In this document: piece by piece, positions 51,603 through 59,553 of the stretch
Numbering within the stretch: position 1 is the first letter of the stretch
How the letters are laid out: the number at the start of each line of letters is the position of its first letter
Assembly (NCBI GenBank): GCA_965222725.1
Contig: OZ244969.1
Coordinates: forward strand, 3,596,001 to 3,660,000
Source: GCA-2748575 sp965222725
GTDB taxonomy: Bacteria > Pseudomonadota > Gammaproteobacteria > Pseudomonadales > Ketobacteraceae
Length of the DNA stretch: 64,000 nucleotides
Direction of reading: 5' to 3'
Program-made: the position numbers and the translations under genes
Notes under the pieces: generated by a model
The model's database searches: none
The model's input: the letters and a program-made list of their open reading frames with translations, nothing else
Told to the model about the DNA's origin: nothing

Positions 51603-52310
51603 ATGATATTCCGACAGCTGTTTGATTTTGATACTTACACCTATACCTACCTATTGGCGGATCCGGCATCGGGAGAGGCGTTGCTGATTGATACGGTGAA
51701 AGAAAACCTGAACCAGTACAAAACGCTGCTGGAACAACTGAAGCTGACTTTAAAGGTGGTACTGGATACTCATGTTCATGCGGATCATATTACTGCCGCG
51801 GGTGAACTCCGTGACTTATACGGATGCGAAACCGTATTGTCCCACCGTACGGCAGCCAGTTGCGTATCCCGCCGCGTTCAGGAAGGCGACAGCATTTCCG
51901 TTGGGTGTATTAATCTACAGGTGCTGGAAACACCAGGACACACAGATGACTCCCTCTGTTATTACCTGCAGGGTAACCCGGGCATGGTCTTTACGGGCGA
52001 CACCCTCTTGATCCGGGGAACAGGGCGCACGGATTTTCAGAATGGTAATCCTCACGACCAGTATCAGAGCCTGTTTCATAAACTGCTGAAACTGCCCGGT
52101 GATACCCGGGTGTATCCGGCCCATGATTACAAAGGCTGGACTGCTTCTACCCTGCAGGAAGAACTGGCTAACAATCCGCGCCTGCAGGTGCAGAATGAAG
52201 CGGAGTACGTGGATTTGATGAATAACCTGAAACTGGCGGACCCCAAGTATATGGACGTCGCTGTGCCTGCCAATCTGGCATGCGGAAAATCAAAGCAAAC
52301 GGGAGAGTGA
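51603..52310 (+). CDS. Persulfide dioxygenase (ETHE1-like metallo-beta-lactamase fold)
   Basis: 235 residues. ETHE1-type enzymes use Fe(II) and O2 to oxidise glutathione persulfide to sulfite. Metal ligands: THVHADHITA, PGHTDDSLCYY, FTGDTLLIRGTGRTDFQNG and YPAHDYKGWTAS; the RTDFQ segment is typical of persulfide dioxygenases rather than glyoxalase II. GAGGAG lies before the ATG at 51603, 10 bp after the exporter gene. Short C-terminal tail without a rhodanese fusion; the rhodanese is encoded separately next. Confidence 0.94.
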   Translation: MIFRQLFDFDTYTYTYLLADPASGEALLIDTVKENLNQYKTLLEQLKLTLKVVLDTHVHADHITAAGELRDLYGCETVLSHRTAASCVSRRVQEGDSISVGCINLQVLETPGHTDDSLCYYLQGNPGMVFTGDTLLIRGTGRTDFQNGNPHDQYQSLFHKLLKLPGDTRVYPAHDYKGWTASTLQEELANNPRLQVQNEAEYVDLMNNLKLADPKYMDVAVPANLACGKSKQTGE

Positions 52311-52312
52311 TG

Positions 52313-52693
52313 ATGTCGTTAAGTCCTCAGGATATGGTAGCCCGAGCCAAAGCCACTATTCGGGAACTCAGTCCGGCGGATGCCCGCCAATTCGTGGCCG
52401 ACGAAAAACCTTTTATTATTGATGTGCGCGAGCCCGGTGAGCTTGGCCCCGGGTTTATTCCTGGCAGCGATAATATTCCCCGGGGTGTGCTGGAATTTAA
52501 AATCCAGAATCATGAAGAGTTGAATAACAAATCCCGGCCGGTACTGGTTTATTGTCAAACTGGTATGCGCGGTGCGCTGGCGACGGAAACCCTGGCTATG
52601 ATGGGGTATGACAAGGTCTGCAATCTGGCAGGCGGATTTGAAAAATGGCTGAAAGCCCAGCTGCCGGTAGAGAAGGATCCGGACAGCTGGTAG
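52313..52693 (+). CDS. Rhodanese-domain sulfurtransferase
   Basis: 126 residues from ATG 52313 (GGGAGAG 5 nt before). An ATG at 52310 overlaps the upstream stop and is nearer the ribosome site. Single rhodanese domain (about 25-120): ELSPADARQFVADEK, IIDVREPGELGPGFIPGSDNIPRG, active-site Cys in VYCQTGMRG, and NLAGGFEKWLKA. Transfers sulfane sulfur between thiosulfate or persulfides and acceptors such as glutathione. Last gene of the operon, with a strong terminator. Confidence 0.94.
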   Translation: MSLSPQDMVARAKATIRELSPADARQFVADEKPFIIDVREPGELGPGFIPGSDNIPRGVLEFKIQNHEELNNKSRPVLVYCQTGMRGALATETLAMMGYDKVCNLAGGFEKWLKAQLPVEKDPDSW

Positions 52694-52718
52694 TGATTCA
52701 GAATCGGTTGAAATTATA

Positions 52719-52746
52719 GCAAGCCGCAGCTCGCGCTGCGGCTTGC
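52719..52746 (+). terminator. Intrinsic terminator of the sulfur operon
   Basis: GCAAGCCGCAGC (52719-52730) pairs perfectly with GCTGCGGCTTGC (52735-52746) around TCGC, followed by TTGTTTA. Confidence 0.92.
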
Positions 52747-52765
52747 TTGTTTATGCTCAAGAGAA

Positions 52766-53680
52766 TCAGGCCATAGAGCGGCCACTGGCACCGCGGGCCT
52801 GCAGGGCAGCAATACGTGCTTCCAGGGGCGGGTGAGTGGCAAAGAACTGCTGCATACCTTTGGCCAGACCGCTGCGGATACCGAATGCCGTGAGCGTATC
52901 CGGTAATTGCGACGGCAGGTTCTGTTCTGCTTTAAGCCGATGCAATGCGTTAATCATGGAGCCTGTATCTGCCAGCGTGGCGCCGGCTTCGTCGGCACGG
53001 AATTCACGACGCCGGGAAAACCAGGCCACAATACCGCTTGCCAGAAATCCAAGCACAATCTCGGCAAAGATGGTCGTGATAAAGTAACCGATGCCGGGGC
53101 CATGGCTTTCTTCGTTGTTGCCGCGCAGAAAGCTGTCCACCACGCTGCCGATAATGCGGGCAAAGAACATTACAAAGGTATTCACCACGCCCTGAATCAG
53201 CGACAGGGTGACCATGTCACCATTGGCCACGTGGCCAATTTCGTGCCCCAGTACGGCCCGCACTTCGTCGCGGTTAAAGCGTTGCAATAACCCCAGGCTG
53301 ACGGCCACCAGGGCGTCGTTTTTGTTCCAGCCGGTGGCGAAGGCGTTGGAGGTCTGGGACGGGAAAATACCGACTTCCGGCATTTTTATGCCCGCTTTTT
53401 CAGACAGCTCCGCCACTGTATCCAGCAGCCATTTTTCATCCGCATTCCGGGGTGATTCGATGATATAGGTGCGGGTGGATTTCTTCGCCATCCACTTGGA
53501 CAGAAACAGCGAGATAAAGGAACCGGTAAAACCGAACACGGCACAGAAAATCAGCAGGCTTTGCAGGTTGAGGCCGCCGCCCGGCTGATGGGCTGTTGAA
53601 ATACCCAACAAGCTCAGAACAATACTGGCGACAACAATCACCGCCAGGTTGGTTGCCAGGAACAACAGGATACGAAGCAT
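52766..53680 (-). CDS. htpX: Membrane protease HtpX
   Basis: 304 residues; ATG 53680 follows GAGGAGAACC (open frame to 53692). HtpX is a heat-shock zinc protease that degrades misfolded inner-membrane proteins with FtsH. Two N-terminal helices (ILLFLATNLAVIVVASIVLS; LLIFCAVFGFTGSFISLFLSKW), the zinc motif VLGHEIGHVANGD, downstream Glu in FRADEAGA, and two later helices are present. SNAFATGWNK and SRRREFRADE match the family. It is convergent with the sulfur operon. Confidence 0.96.
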   Translation of the reverse strand: MLRILLFLATNLAVIVVASIVLSLLGISTAHQPGGGLNLQSLLIFCAVFGFTGSFISLFLSKWMAKKSTRTYIIESPRNADEKWLLDTVAELSEKAGIKMPEVGIFPSQTSNAFATGWNKNDALVAVSLGLLQRFNRDEVRAVLGHEIGHVANGDMVTLSLIQGVVNTFVMFFARIIGSVVDSFLRGNNEESHGPGIGYFITTIFAEIVLGFLASGIVAWFSRRREFRADEAGATLADTGSMINALHRLKAEQNLPSQLPDTLTAFGIRSGLAKGMQQFFATHPPLEARIAALQARGASGRSMA

Positions 53681-53809
53681 GGTTCTCCTCACTTCATTAG
53701 TCAGAAAGATGGTGAATATATAGTGACGAAAGCCGGAAATTCAAGAGACTCCTCACCAGCCAGTTAGACAGATTTAGCAGAGAGAGGTTTCCGGTATGTG
53801 AAAGGTTTT

Positions 53810-54259
53810 TCAGCGATGCTGGCCCATTTCGAAAAAGGTTTTCATTACCTGGGTCAGTTGTGCTGAAGAGGCAGATTTCAGGGCCCGGCGGATGTGCTCT
53901 ACCAGGGTCAGCCGCTCCTGGGATTCAAAAGAGGGCATGTCCCCGGTTTGGTCCTCTTCCGTGGGCATGTCCACGGCCATGGTGCCCAGCAGCACCACGG
54001 ATTTCTCCGTTAACACTGCCTGGTCAATGGCTTCCTGGCGAATGGTGGTGTAGTAACGGATATAACCTTCATCCGCCAGCCATAAAAAGGCACCCAGGCA
54101 GGATTCGTGGCGTTTGCTGTGCAGGCCGAATTCGTCCACGTGGTCGGGGCCAATCAGGTCCTCTACGTAGAGTTCGATTTTACGGGGGAAACTGTTGTGC
54201 AGCGTAATTAACGCCTGGGCAGTATCCTTGTAAAAATCCAGCAGGTGCAGATCAGCCAT
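53810..54259 (-). CDS. Protein of unknown function overlapping the aminotransferase gene
   Basis: 149 residues, soluble, no signal peptide. Helical N-terminus (LLDFYKDTAQALITLHNSFP), a middle segment KIELYVEDLIGPDHVDEFGLHSKRHESCLGAFLWLADEGYIRYYTTI that reads like a small winged-helix unit (inference), and a helical C-terminus. No family was recognised. Its first 8 bases overlap the 3' end of the aminotransferase gene, so they are translationally coupled. A regulator or accessory role in the same pathway is possible. Confidence 0.75.
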   Translation of the reverse strand: MADLHLLDFYKDTAQALITLHNSFPRKIELYVEDLIGPDHVDEFGLHSKRHESCLGAFLWLADEGYIRYYTTIRQEAIDQAVLTEKSVVLLGTMAVDMPTEEDQTGDMPSFESQERLTLVEHIRRALKSASSAQLTQVMKTFFEMGQHR

Positions 54260-55496
54260 TTTTTATTCGTTTGTAACCATCGTTTTTACGGTAACGCTCC
54301 AGGAAGTGCCCCAGGCGATGAATGGATTCGCTCAGGTCCTCTTCCCTTGGCAGGAACACAATGCGCATATGATCCGGGTCCGGCCAATTGAAAGCGGTAC
54401 CCTGAACTACCAGCACCTTTTCCTGGGTGAGTAGTTCCAGAATCAGATCCTGATCATCCTCAACCGGGTACATACTGCGATCCAGTTTGGGGAACACGTA
54501 CATGGCGCCTTTGGGTTTAACACAGGAAATGCCGGGAATGTCGTTCAGCATTCGCCAGGCCATGTCGCGCTGGCGGTGCAGGCGGCCACCGGGCTTGGTC
54601 AGATCCTTGATACTCTGGTAGCCACCCAGTGCTGTCTGGATGGCATGCTGGGATGGCACATTGGCACACAGGCGCATGGATGCCAGCATCTCCAGCCCTT
54701 CAATATAACTGCGGGCAAGGCGCATATTGCCGCTGATGATCATCCACCCGGAACGGTAGCCGGCCACACGGTAGGATTTGGACAGGCCGTTCATGGTGAT
54801 AAAGACCAGATCATCCGCCAATGAAGCGGTTGACGTATGGCTTACGTCATCGTAAATGACCTTGTCATAAATTTCGTCGGAGAACACGATCAGCTTGTTC
54901 TGGCGGGCAATTTCCACCAGCTCTTCCAGCACTTCTTTCGGGTACACGGCACCGGTTGGATTGTTCGGGTTGATAATGACCAGCGCCTTGGTTTTGTCAG
55001 TGATTTTGCTGCGGATGTCATCCAGGTCCGGGTACCAGTCGCTTTGCTCGTCGCTCAGGTAATGCACCGGGGTGCCGCCGGACAAACGCACAGCCGCTGT
55101 CCACAGAGGATAGTCAGGGGCGGGGATCAGCACTTCATCACCGTTGTTCAGCAGGGCCTGCATGGCCATGACAATCAGCTCGCTGACGCCGTTACCCAGA
55201 AAAATATCCTCAATGGTAACCCCGTTAATCTGCTTTTGCTGGCAATATTGCATAACCGCCTTGCGGGCGCTGAACAGGCCTTTGGAATCGCAATAGCCGG
55301 AAGCGCTGGGCAGGTTATGTATCACGTCCTGTACAATTTCTTCCGGGGCGTTCAGGTCGAAAGGGGCAGGGTTGCCGATATTCAGCTTGATGATTCGATG
55401 ACCTTCCTCTTCGAGGCGTTTCGCTTCACTCAATACCGGACCACGAATGTCATAACATACGCCGTCGAGTTTTGAAGATTTTACGATCGGATCCAT
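54252..55496 (-). CDS. alaA: PLP-dependent alanine/glutamate-type aminotransferase (AlaA-like)
   Basis: 414 residues from ATG 55496 (MDPIVKSSKLDGVCYDIRGPV, the AlaA-type N-terminus; open frame to 55526). Fold type I aminotransferase: KLNIGNPAPFDLNAPEEI, NGVSELIVMAMQALLN, PDYPLWTAAV, NPNNPTGAVYP, FSDEIYDKVIYDD, and the PLP-binding Lys in MNGLSKSYRVAGYRSGW. Length and motifs match E. coli AlaA/YfbQ, which makes alanine from pyruvate and glutamate. Substrate range cannot be proven from sequence. Confidence 0.93.
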   Translation of the reverse strand: MDPIVKSSKLDGVCYDIRGPVLSEAKRLEEEGHRIIKLNIGNPAPFDLNAPEEIVQDVIHNLPSASGYCDSKGLFSARKAVMQYCQQKQINGVTIEDIFLGNGVSELIVMAMQALLNNGDEVLIPAPDYPLWTAAVRLSGGTPVHYLSDEQSDWYPDLDDIRSKITDKTKALVIINPNNPTGAVYPKEVLEELVEIARQNKLIVFSDEIYDKVIYDDVSHTSTASLADDLVFITMNGLSKSYRVAGYRSGWMIISGNMRLARSYIEGLEMLASMRLCANVPSQHAIQTALGGYQSIKDLTKPGGRLHRQRDMAWRMLNDIPGISCVKPKGAMYVFPKLDRSMYPVEDDQDLILELLTQEKVLVVQGTAFNWPDPDHMRIVFLPREEDLSESIHRLGHFLERYRKNDGYKRIKNG

Positions 55497-55684
55497 GACT
55501 AACCCTGCCTTAGACTTCTCTGGCAATTAAATGAATGTGATTTACAATCCTGCAATAAGCATAGCATTATTGCGAACCGGGCATTCTATCTTAAAAACCC
55601 TGTCGCGATACAGCGCAAAAACGCTGTATTTGAACCAGTTACCGGCGTTTTTTTACAAAACGCTTTTGCACAAAGAGGAGCCCT

Positions 55685-56107
55685 ATGAAACCCGCCGATT
55701 CCAACCAGGAAAAAGTCGAGAAATCCGATAGCGAATGGCAGCAGCAGCTTTCGGATCAGGAATATGCCGTATGCCGATGTTCCGCCACCGAGCCACCCTT
55801 TACCGGAAAGTTCTGGGATCACAAGGAGCCAGGCCAGTATCAGTGCGTGTGTTGCGGGCAGCCACTGTTTTCCTCAAGCACCAAGTTTGATTCCGGTACC
55901 GGTTGGCCCAGTTTCTGGGAACCGGCCAGCAGTGAGGCCATTGCCGAAAAGCAGGATCAGAGCCATGGCATGATTCGTACCGAAGTACTTTGCAGCCGGT
56001 GTGATGCCCATTTGGGCCACGTATTCCCTGACGGGCCGCAGCCTACTGGCCTCAGATATTGTATAAATTCTGCCTCGCTGGCCTTTGCGCCGGAACCGGA
56101 GCGCTGA
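55685..56107 (+). CDS. msrB: Peptide-methionine (R)-S-oxide reductase MsrB
   Basis: 140 residues. MsrB reduces methionine-R-sulfoxide in proteins. Seen: TEPPFTGKFWDHKEPGQYQC, two zinc CxxC pairs (CVCC, CSRC), FDSGTGWPSFW, HLGHVFPDGP and the catalytic Cys in RYCINSASL. Ribosome site AAAGAGGAG before ATG. Monocistronic with its own terminator. Part of a local group of oxidative-stress genes (gpx, ohrR, GST). Confidence 0.96.
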   Translation: MKPADSNQEKVEKSDSEWQQQLSDQEYAVCRCSATEPPFTGKFWDHKEPGQYQCVCCGQPLFSSSTKFDSGTGWPSFWEPASSEAIAEKQDQSHGMIRTEVLCSRCDAHLGHVFPDGPQPTGLRYCINSASLAFAPEPER

Positions 56108-56126
56108 TTTTTCCATGAATTTCCTG

Positions 56127-56151
56127 GTCAGGGCCGTTAGCGGGCCCTGAC
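56127..56151 (+). terminator. Hairpin after msrB
   Basis: GTCAGGGCC (56127-56135) pairs with GGCCCTGAC (56143-56151). The T tract is weak. Confidence 0.65.
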
Positions 56152-56453
56152 TTATCAACACGCTGTGCCTGAACAGTGCCTGCTATATTTCGGATAGTTA
56201 TCGATCGGTAAATTTATTGGTGTTTTCCACCATAAGCGCTTTACTTTTAAGCAAAGGTGACAGTTGTGTTGCACCGATTTTGTTCACAGTTAGTGGTCGC
56301 TATCCGTGAAACCTTTAATTTTTGTGTGGAACGCAACGAAGAGTGTGTGGTGCCATCTAAGTGCATGAAAATTGGCTGGTTTTGATGTGATCAAAAAATG
56401 ATCTAATTGCTGAAGCCCTTCAGTCTCCGTCGATTTGCAAACCTTTACAGATA

Positions 56454-56488
56454 TTACCCACAAAGTTATCCACAGGAATTGTGAATAA
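56454..56488. promoter_or_regulatory. Three DnaA-box-like 9-mers upstream of the glutathione peroxidase gene
   Basis: TTACCCACA (56454-56462, one mismatch), TTATCCACA (56466-56474, consensus) and, on the minus strand, TTATTCACA (56480-56488, fits TTATNCACA). They lie 127-160 bp before the start, in a 507-bp gap (56108-56614) without a gene. A palindrome lies further in (56524-56539). Confidence 0.6.
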
Positions 56489-56523
56489 TCGTGAAATTCA
56501 CCGGTTTTAAATGGTGCTAAATA

Positions 56524-56539
56524 ATATTGTGCACAATAT
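56524..56539. promoter_or_regulatory. 16-bp perfect palindrome, candidate OhrR/MarR operator
   Basis: ATATTGTGCACAATAT is fully palindromic and overlaps a TATAAA (56537-56542) that may be the -10 of the peroxidase gene. MarR/OhrR proteins bind AT-rich palindromes with a similar ...TTGT/ACAA... layout, and an ohrR gene lies downstream. Confidence 0.6.
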
Positions 56540-56614
56540 AAAATGCTGTAGAATGATCCTGGTCTTTCCACAACCCATATTTCTATTTCGGAACAGCGAC
56601 AAGGAGCAGCAGCC

Positions 56615-57097
56615 ATGACTACCGTTTACGATTTTTCCGGCCTTAATATCAAAGGCGAAGAAGTTCCCCTGGATCAGTTCAAAGGCAAGGTAATGCTGAT
56701 TGTGAATACTGCCAGCAAGTGTGGATTCACCCCCCAGTACAAGGGGCTGGAAGAACTCTACAAGAACTACAAGGAGAAAGGGCTGGAGATTCTGGGGTTC
56801 CCCTGCAACCAGTTCGGCAAGCAGGAGCCCGGCAACGAAGAGCAGATCACGGAATTCTGCGAGCTGAATTTCGGTGTTACCTTTCCACTGTTCAAAAAGA
56901 TCGATGTGAATGGCCCGGATGCCCATCCGCTTTATAAGTTTCTGAAGAATGAAGCGCCTGGTCTGCTGGGCAGTGAAGCCATCAAATGGAATTTCACCAA
57001 GTTTCTGGTGAACCAGAACGGCAAGGTGGTGAAGCGCTTTGCCCCCACCGACACGCCGGAAAAAATTGAAAAGCACGTCCAGAAGCTACTCGGTTAA
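56615..57097 (+). CDS. Glutathione peroxidase family protein (thiol type)
   Basis: 160 residues. Reduces hydrogen and organic hydroperoxides with glutathione or thioredoxin. Peroxidatic Cys in NTASKCGFTPQYKGLE; further motifs GFPCNQFGKQEPG (resolving Cys region, Gln) and KWNFTKFLVNQNGKVVKRF (Trp/Asn of the catalytic tetrad). The Cys form, not selenocysteine. AAGGAG 10 nt before the ATG. ohrR follows by 39 bp, so the pair probably forms an organic-peroxide response unit under the palindrome at 56524. Confidence 0.95.
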   Translation: MTTVYDFSGLNIKGEEVPLDQFKGKVMLIVNTASKCGFTPQYKGLEELYKNYKEKGLEILGFPCNQFGKQEPGNEEQITEFCELNFGVTFPLFKKIDVNGPDAHPLYKFLKNEAPGLLGSEAIKWNFTKFLVNQNGKVVKRFAPTDTPEKIEKHVQKLLG

Positions 57098-57136
57098 TCT
57101 GGTTATACCCTGTCGCGACCGTTATCGGAGGCTGAA

Positions 57137-57610
57137 TTGTTTAATCTGATTAATGCAGACGAAACCCTGAAACTGGATAACCAGTTTTGCTTTGTGCTGT
57201 ACGCATTGTCGCGACAGGTTACCGCCTTATATCGCCCATTACTCAAACCCCTGGGGCTCACTTACCCGCAATATCTGGTGATGCTGGTATTGTGGGAGGC
57301 GGAAACCATTGATGATGGGAACTACAGTGGCATACCGATAAAAAGCCTGTGCAATAAACTGATGCTGGATACCGGTACGCTCACGCCTTTGTTGAAACGC
57401 ATGGAACAACAAAACCTGTTGGTGCGCAAACGCAGCCATGAAGACGAAAGGGAAGTACGTGTCATGCTGACGGATTCGGGTAAGGCACTCAAAGACAAAG
57501 CCAGGGATATTCCCTTCAGCATGTTGTGTCAGAGCCGCCTGCCAATGGACCGGGTGGGCCCATTGCAGGCGGAACTCAAATCATTGCTGGGAATGATGGT
57601 GCAGGACTAA
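57137..57610 (+). CDS. ohrR: OhrR, MarR-family organic-hydroperoxide sensor
   Basis: 157 residues, TTG start 5 nt after GGAGG. Winged-helix MarR fold: LKLDNQFCFVLYALSRQVTALYRPLL carries the reactive Cys of the OhrR type near residue 18, then YPQYLVMLVLWE, SLCNKLMLDTGTLTPLLKRMEQQNLLVRKR (recognition helix) and the wing HEDEREVRVMLTDSG. Oxidation of the Cys by organic peroxides releases DNA. The usual target ohr is not in the window; the adjacent peroxidase is a likely target. Its stop overlaps the convergent GST gene by 4 bp. Confidence 0.93.
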   Translation: MFNLINADETLKLDNQFCFVLYALSRQVTALYRPLLKPLGLTYPQYLVMLVLWEAETIDDGNYSGIPIKSLCNKLMLDTGTLTPLLKRMEQQNLLVRKRSHEDEREVRVMLTDSGKALKDKARDIPFSMLCQSRLPMDRVGPLQAELKSLLGMMVQD

Positions 57611-58260
57611 CCCAGGTATTTCTGCACGAATGCGTGTTCTTTTTCAGACAGCTCCGCGAAGGCCGGGCGGCTCAGAATACGATCGACGTAGGCTGCTGAC
57701 ACCGGCCAGCGTGCCGCATCGATTTTTTCACCGCCCAGGCTCATATTAACGAACTGTGTGGCGATACTGATATCGGCTACCGTGAACTGATTGTTAACAA
57801 TGTAGTCATTGTCTCCCAGTTCTTCCTCCAGATAATCCAGCAGGGGTGGCAGCTTTTTCTCAAGACTTTCACTAACCTGCGCTTCGTCACAGGTTTGCCC
57901 CATTAAACGCATCACAACACGGTTGCGAAACACACCAAAGGTGGCCACAGGAGCCAGTTCGTAATCCCCGAATTTTTCAAACCACAGGGTACGGGCTTTA
58001 AGATACGGATCGGTAGGGTAGAGTGCCGGTTCAGGGTACTGTGCTTCAAGGTAGCAACAAATGACGCCGGAATCTGCCAGTACCTGGTCGCCGTCCTTGA
58101 ATGCGGGGATTCTGCCGAAGGGGCTCAACTCCCAATAGTCTTCCGGCTTTTTAAACGGATCAACGTGCACATGTTCGTATTCCAGGTTTTTCTCTTTGAC
58201 AGCAACCCTGACTTTGCGAACGAAAGGTGATAAAGCAGCACCGTATATAGAAATAGACAT
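57607..58260 (-). CDS. Glutathione S-transferase
   Basis: 217 residues. N-terminal thioredoxin-like domain (SISIYGAALSPFVRKVRVAVKEKNLEYEHVHVD; FGRIPAFKDGDQVLADSGVICCYLE with the cis-Pro and glutathione-contacting Asp/Ser) and helical C-terminal domain with NNQFTVADISIATQF, the N-capping box. Ser rather than Cys in the ALSPFVRK active-site segment. Substrate unknown. Convergent and overlapping with ohrR. Confidence 0.94.
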   Translation of the reverse strand: MSISIYGAALSPFVRKVRVAVKEKNLEYEHVHVDPFKKPEDYWELSPFGRIPAFKDGDQVLADSGVICCYLEAQYPEPALYPTDPYLKARTLWFEKFGDYELAPVATFGVFRNRVVMRLMGQTCDEAQVSESLEKKLPPLLDYLEEELGDNDYIVNNQFTVADISIATQFVNMSLGGEKIDAARWPVSAAYVDRILSRPAFAELSEKEHAFVQKYLG

Positions 58261-58356
58261 TGTTGTTCCCTACCTTTGTTGTTGGTTCCTGAAAGTTTAC
58301 AAAGGGGAAAATAACAGAACAGACGGTTAATGGGACAAGTTCGCGGTGAAAAACGA

Positions 58357-59112
58357 CTAAAAGTATTTCTTCTTCCAGGAATTATCTTCTTCAATCAGAT
58401 CCTTGATACCTTTATCCAGCTCGCCGGCGCCCTGTTGTGCTGCATCCGTTTGTTCGCTGAGCTGGGCAATCATGCCTTTCAGTTGCACAATACGTTCGGA
58501 GTAGCGATTGTCCTGATTGCGTTTGGACAGTTCCGATAACGCTTTCTGGTAATTGTGCACCGCCAGGCTGGCTTTGCTTTCATTGCGGGCCAGATCGCCC
58601 TGGCCAATCAGGTAATTCACATTGGCTTCTATAAAGCAGCGTTGAATATCATTCAGGTATTGCTGGCCGTTGGCAGCGGACAAAGAGCCGTTCTTAACAA
58701 ATGCCTCTACCGTTTTGCTCAGTGCCTGCAAGGCGGATTTGATTTCTGCCGCTTCCTGCGGTGTTTTGAAACGTGGGGCAGGGGGCTTTTCCGTACTGGC
58801 CCGGGTGTCGGAAATCTGCACCGTGGTTGAATCCAGCTGCTTCTTGAAGCGGCTGTTACCTGGTGCCAGTTCCACCAGTTTCTGATAGCGGTTCTTGATC
58901 TGGTTCAGCATCACCAGCTTCAGATCTTTTGGCAGATACGCGGGTGGCACCAGTTCAATCAGCCGCTGCAGACGTGTGGCCCGTTCGCTGAGATTGCCGA
59001 TCAACAGCGCTTTTTTGGCTTTCTGCTTTTCTATCGTGTGGCTGATGTAGAAGAGCCCCATCACAAGGACGATCCCCACCACCACCGATATGGCTAGTAA
59101 ACCTGTTGACAT
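58357..59112 (-). CDS. Membrane-anchored protein of unknown function
   Basis: 251 residues from ATG 59112 (a TTG at 59115 is directly before). One N-terminal helix (LLAISVVVGIVLVMGLFYISH), then a long helical cytoplasmic-type region (KALLIGNLSERATRLQRLIELVPPAYLPKDLKLVMLNQIKNRYQKLVELAP). A TPR-like pair near residues 150-205 (LIGQGDLARNESKASLAVHNYQKALSELSKRN) follows. No family was recognised. Between the GST gene and tRNA-Glu, no obvious operon. Confidence 0.8.
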   Translation of the reverse strand: MSTGLLAISVVVGIVLVMGLFYISHTIEKQKAKKALLIGNLSERATRLQRLIELVPPAYLPKDLKLVMLNQIKNRYQKLVELAPGNSRFKKQLDSTTVQISDTRASTEKPPAPRFKTPQEAAEIKSALQALSKTVEAFVKNGSLSAANGQQYLNDIQRCFIEANVNYLIGQGDLARNESKASLAVHNYQKALSELSKRNQDNRYSERIVQLKGMIAQLSEQTDAAQQGAGELDKGIKDLIEEDNSWKKKYF

Positions 59113-59255
59113 CAACGTTTCCCGAGCTGGTTGTATTGCCGTTTCCGTTAAGTTTAGACAGTAATCCGGGATTGGTGAAACTTTCTGATTTTTGGGCTAT
59201 TTCTTTTATTTCAGGGGGTAACGGGATTCCCCGGGGATTTTTGTGAAAGGCCCTA

Positions 59256-59284
59256 TTGACTCCCCCAGCCGATACCCCTAAAAT
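59256..59284 (+). promoter_or_regulatory. Sigma-70 promoter of tRNA-Glu
   Basis: TTGACT (59256-59261), 17-nt spacer, TAAAAT (59279-59284), then a GCGCGC discriminator typical of stringently controlled stable-RNA promoters. It lies 42 bp before the tRNA. Confidence 0.85.
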
Positions 59285-59326
59285 GCGCGCTCCTTTGCAG
59301 ATGGTGTCACTAACCAGACGCGTTGC

Positions 59327-59402
59327 GTCCCCTTCGTCTAGTGGCCTAGGACACCGCCCTTTCACGGCGGTAACAGGGGTTCGAGTCCCCTAGGGGACGC
59401 CA
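59327..59402 (+). tRNA. tRNA-Glu (anticodon TTC)
   Basis: 76 nt including encoded CCA (59400-59402). Acceptor stem GTCCCCT/AGGGGAC, D-arm TCTAGTGGCCTAGGA, anticodon stem CCGCC/GGCGG around loop CTTTCAC with TTC at 59361-59363, T-arm AGGGGTTCGAGTCCCCT. Discriminator G59399. Confidence 0.97.
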
Positions 59403-59553
59403 TCTTTCCTCTTTCTCCTCTCATGATTTAACTGTACAGCCAATGTTTTAGCTGCGCAGCTGATGTTTTAACCCTATAGATTCGCTATTTTCTGCTTTAC
59501 TTAACCATATTGCATGTAATGTCGTTTGTACTGGTTGAGGGGCTTCATCAGCT

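Noticed and set aside
56454..56488. Replication origin
   Set aside because: The DnaA-like boxes are few, and no dnaA, dnaN, gidA or AT-rich unwinding element with ordered repeats is near.
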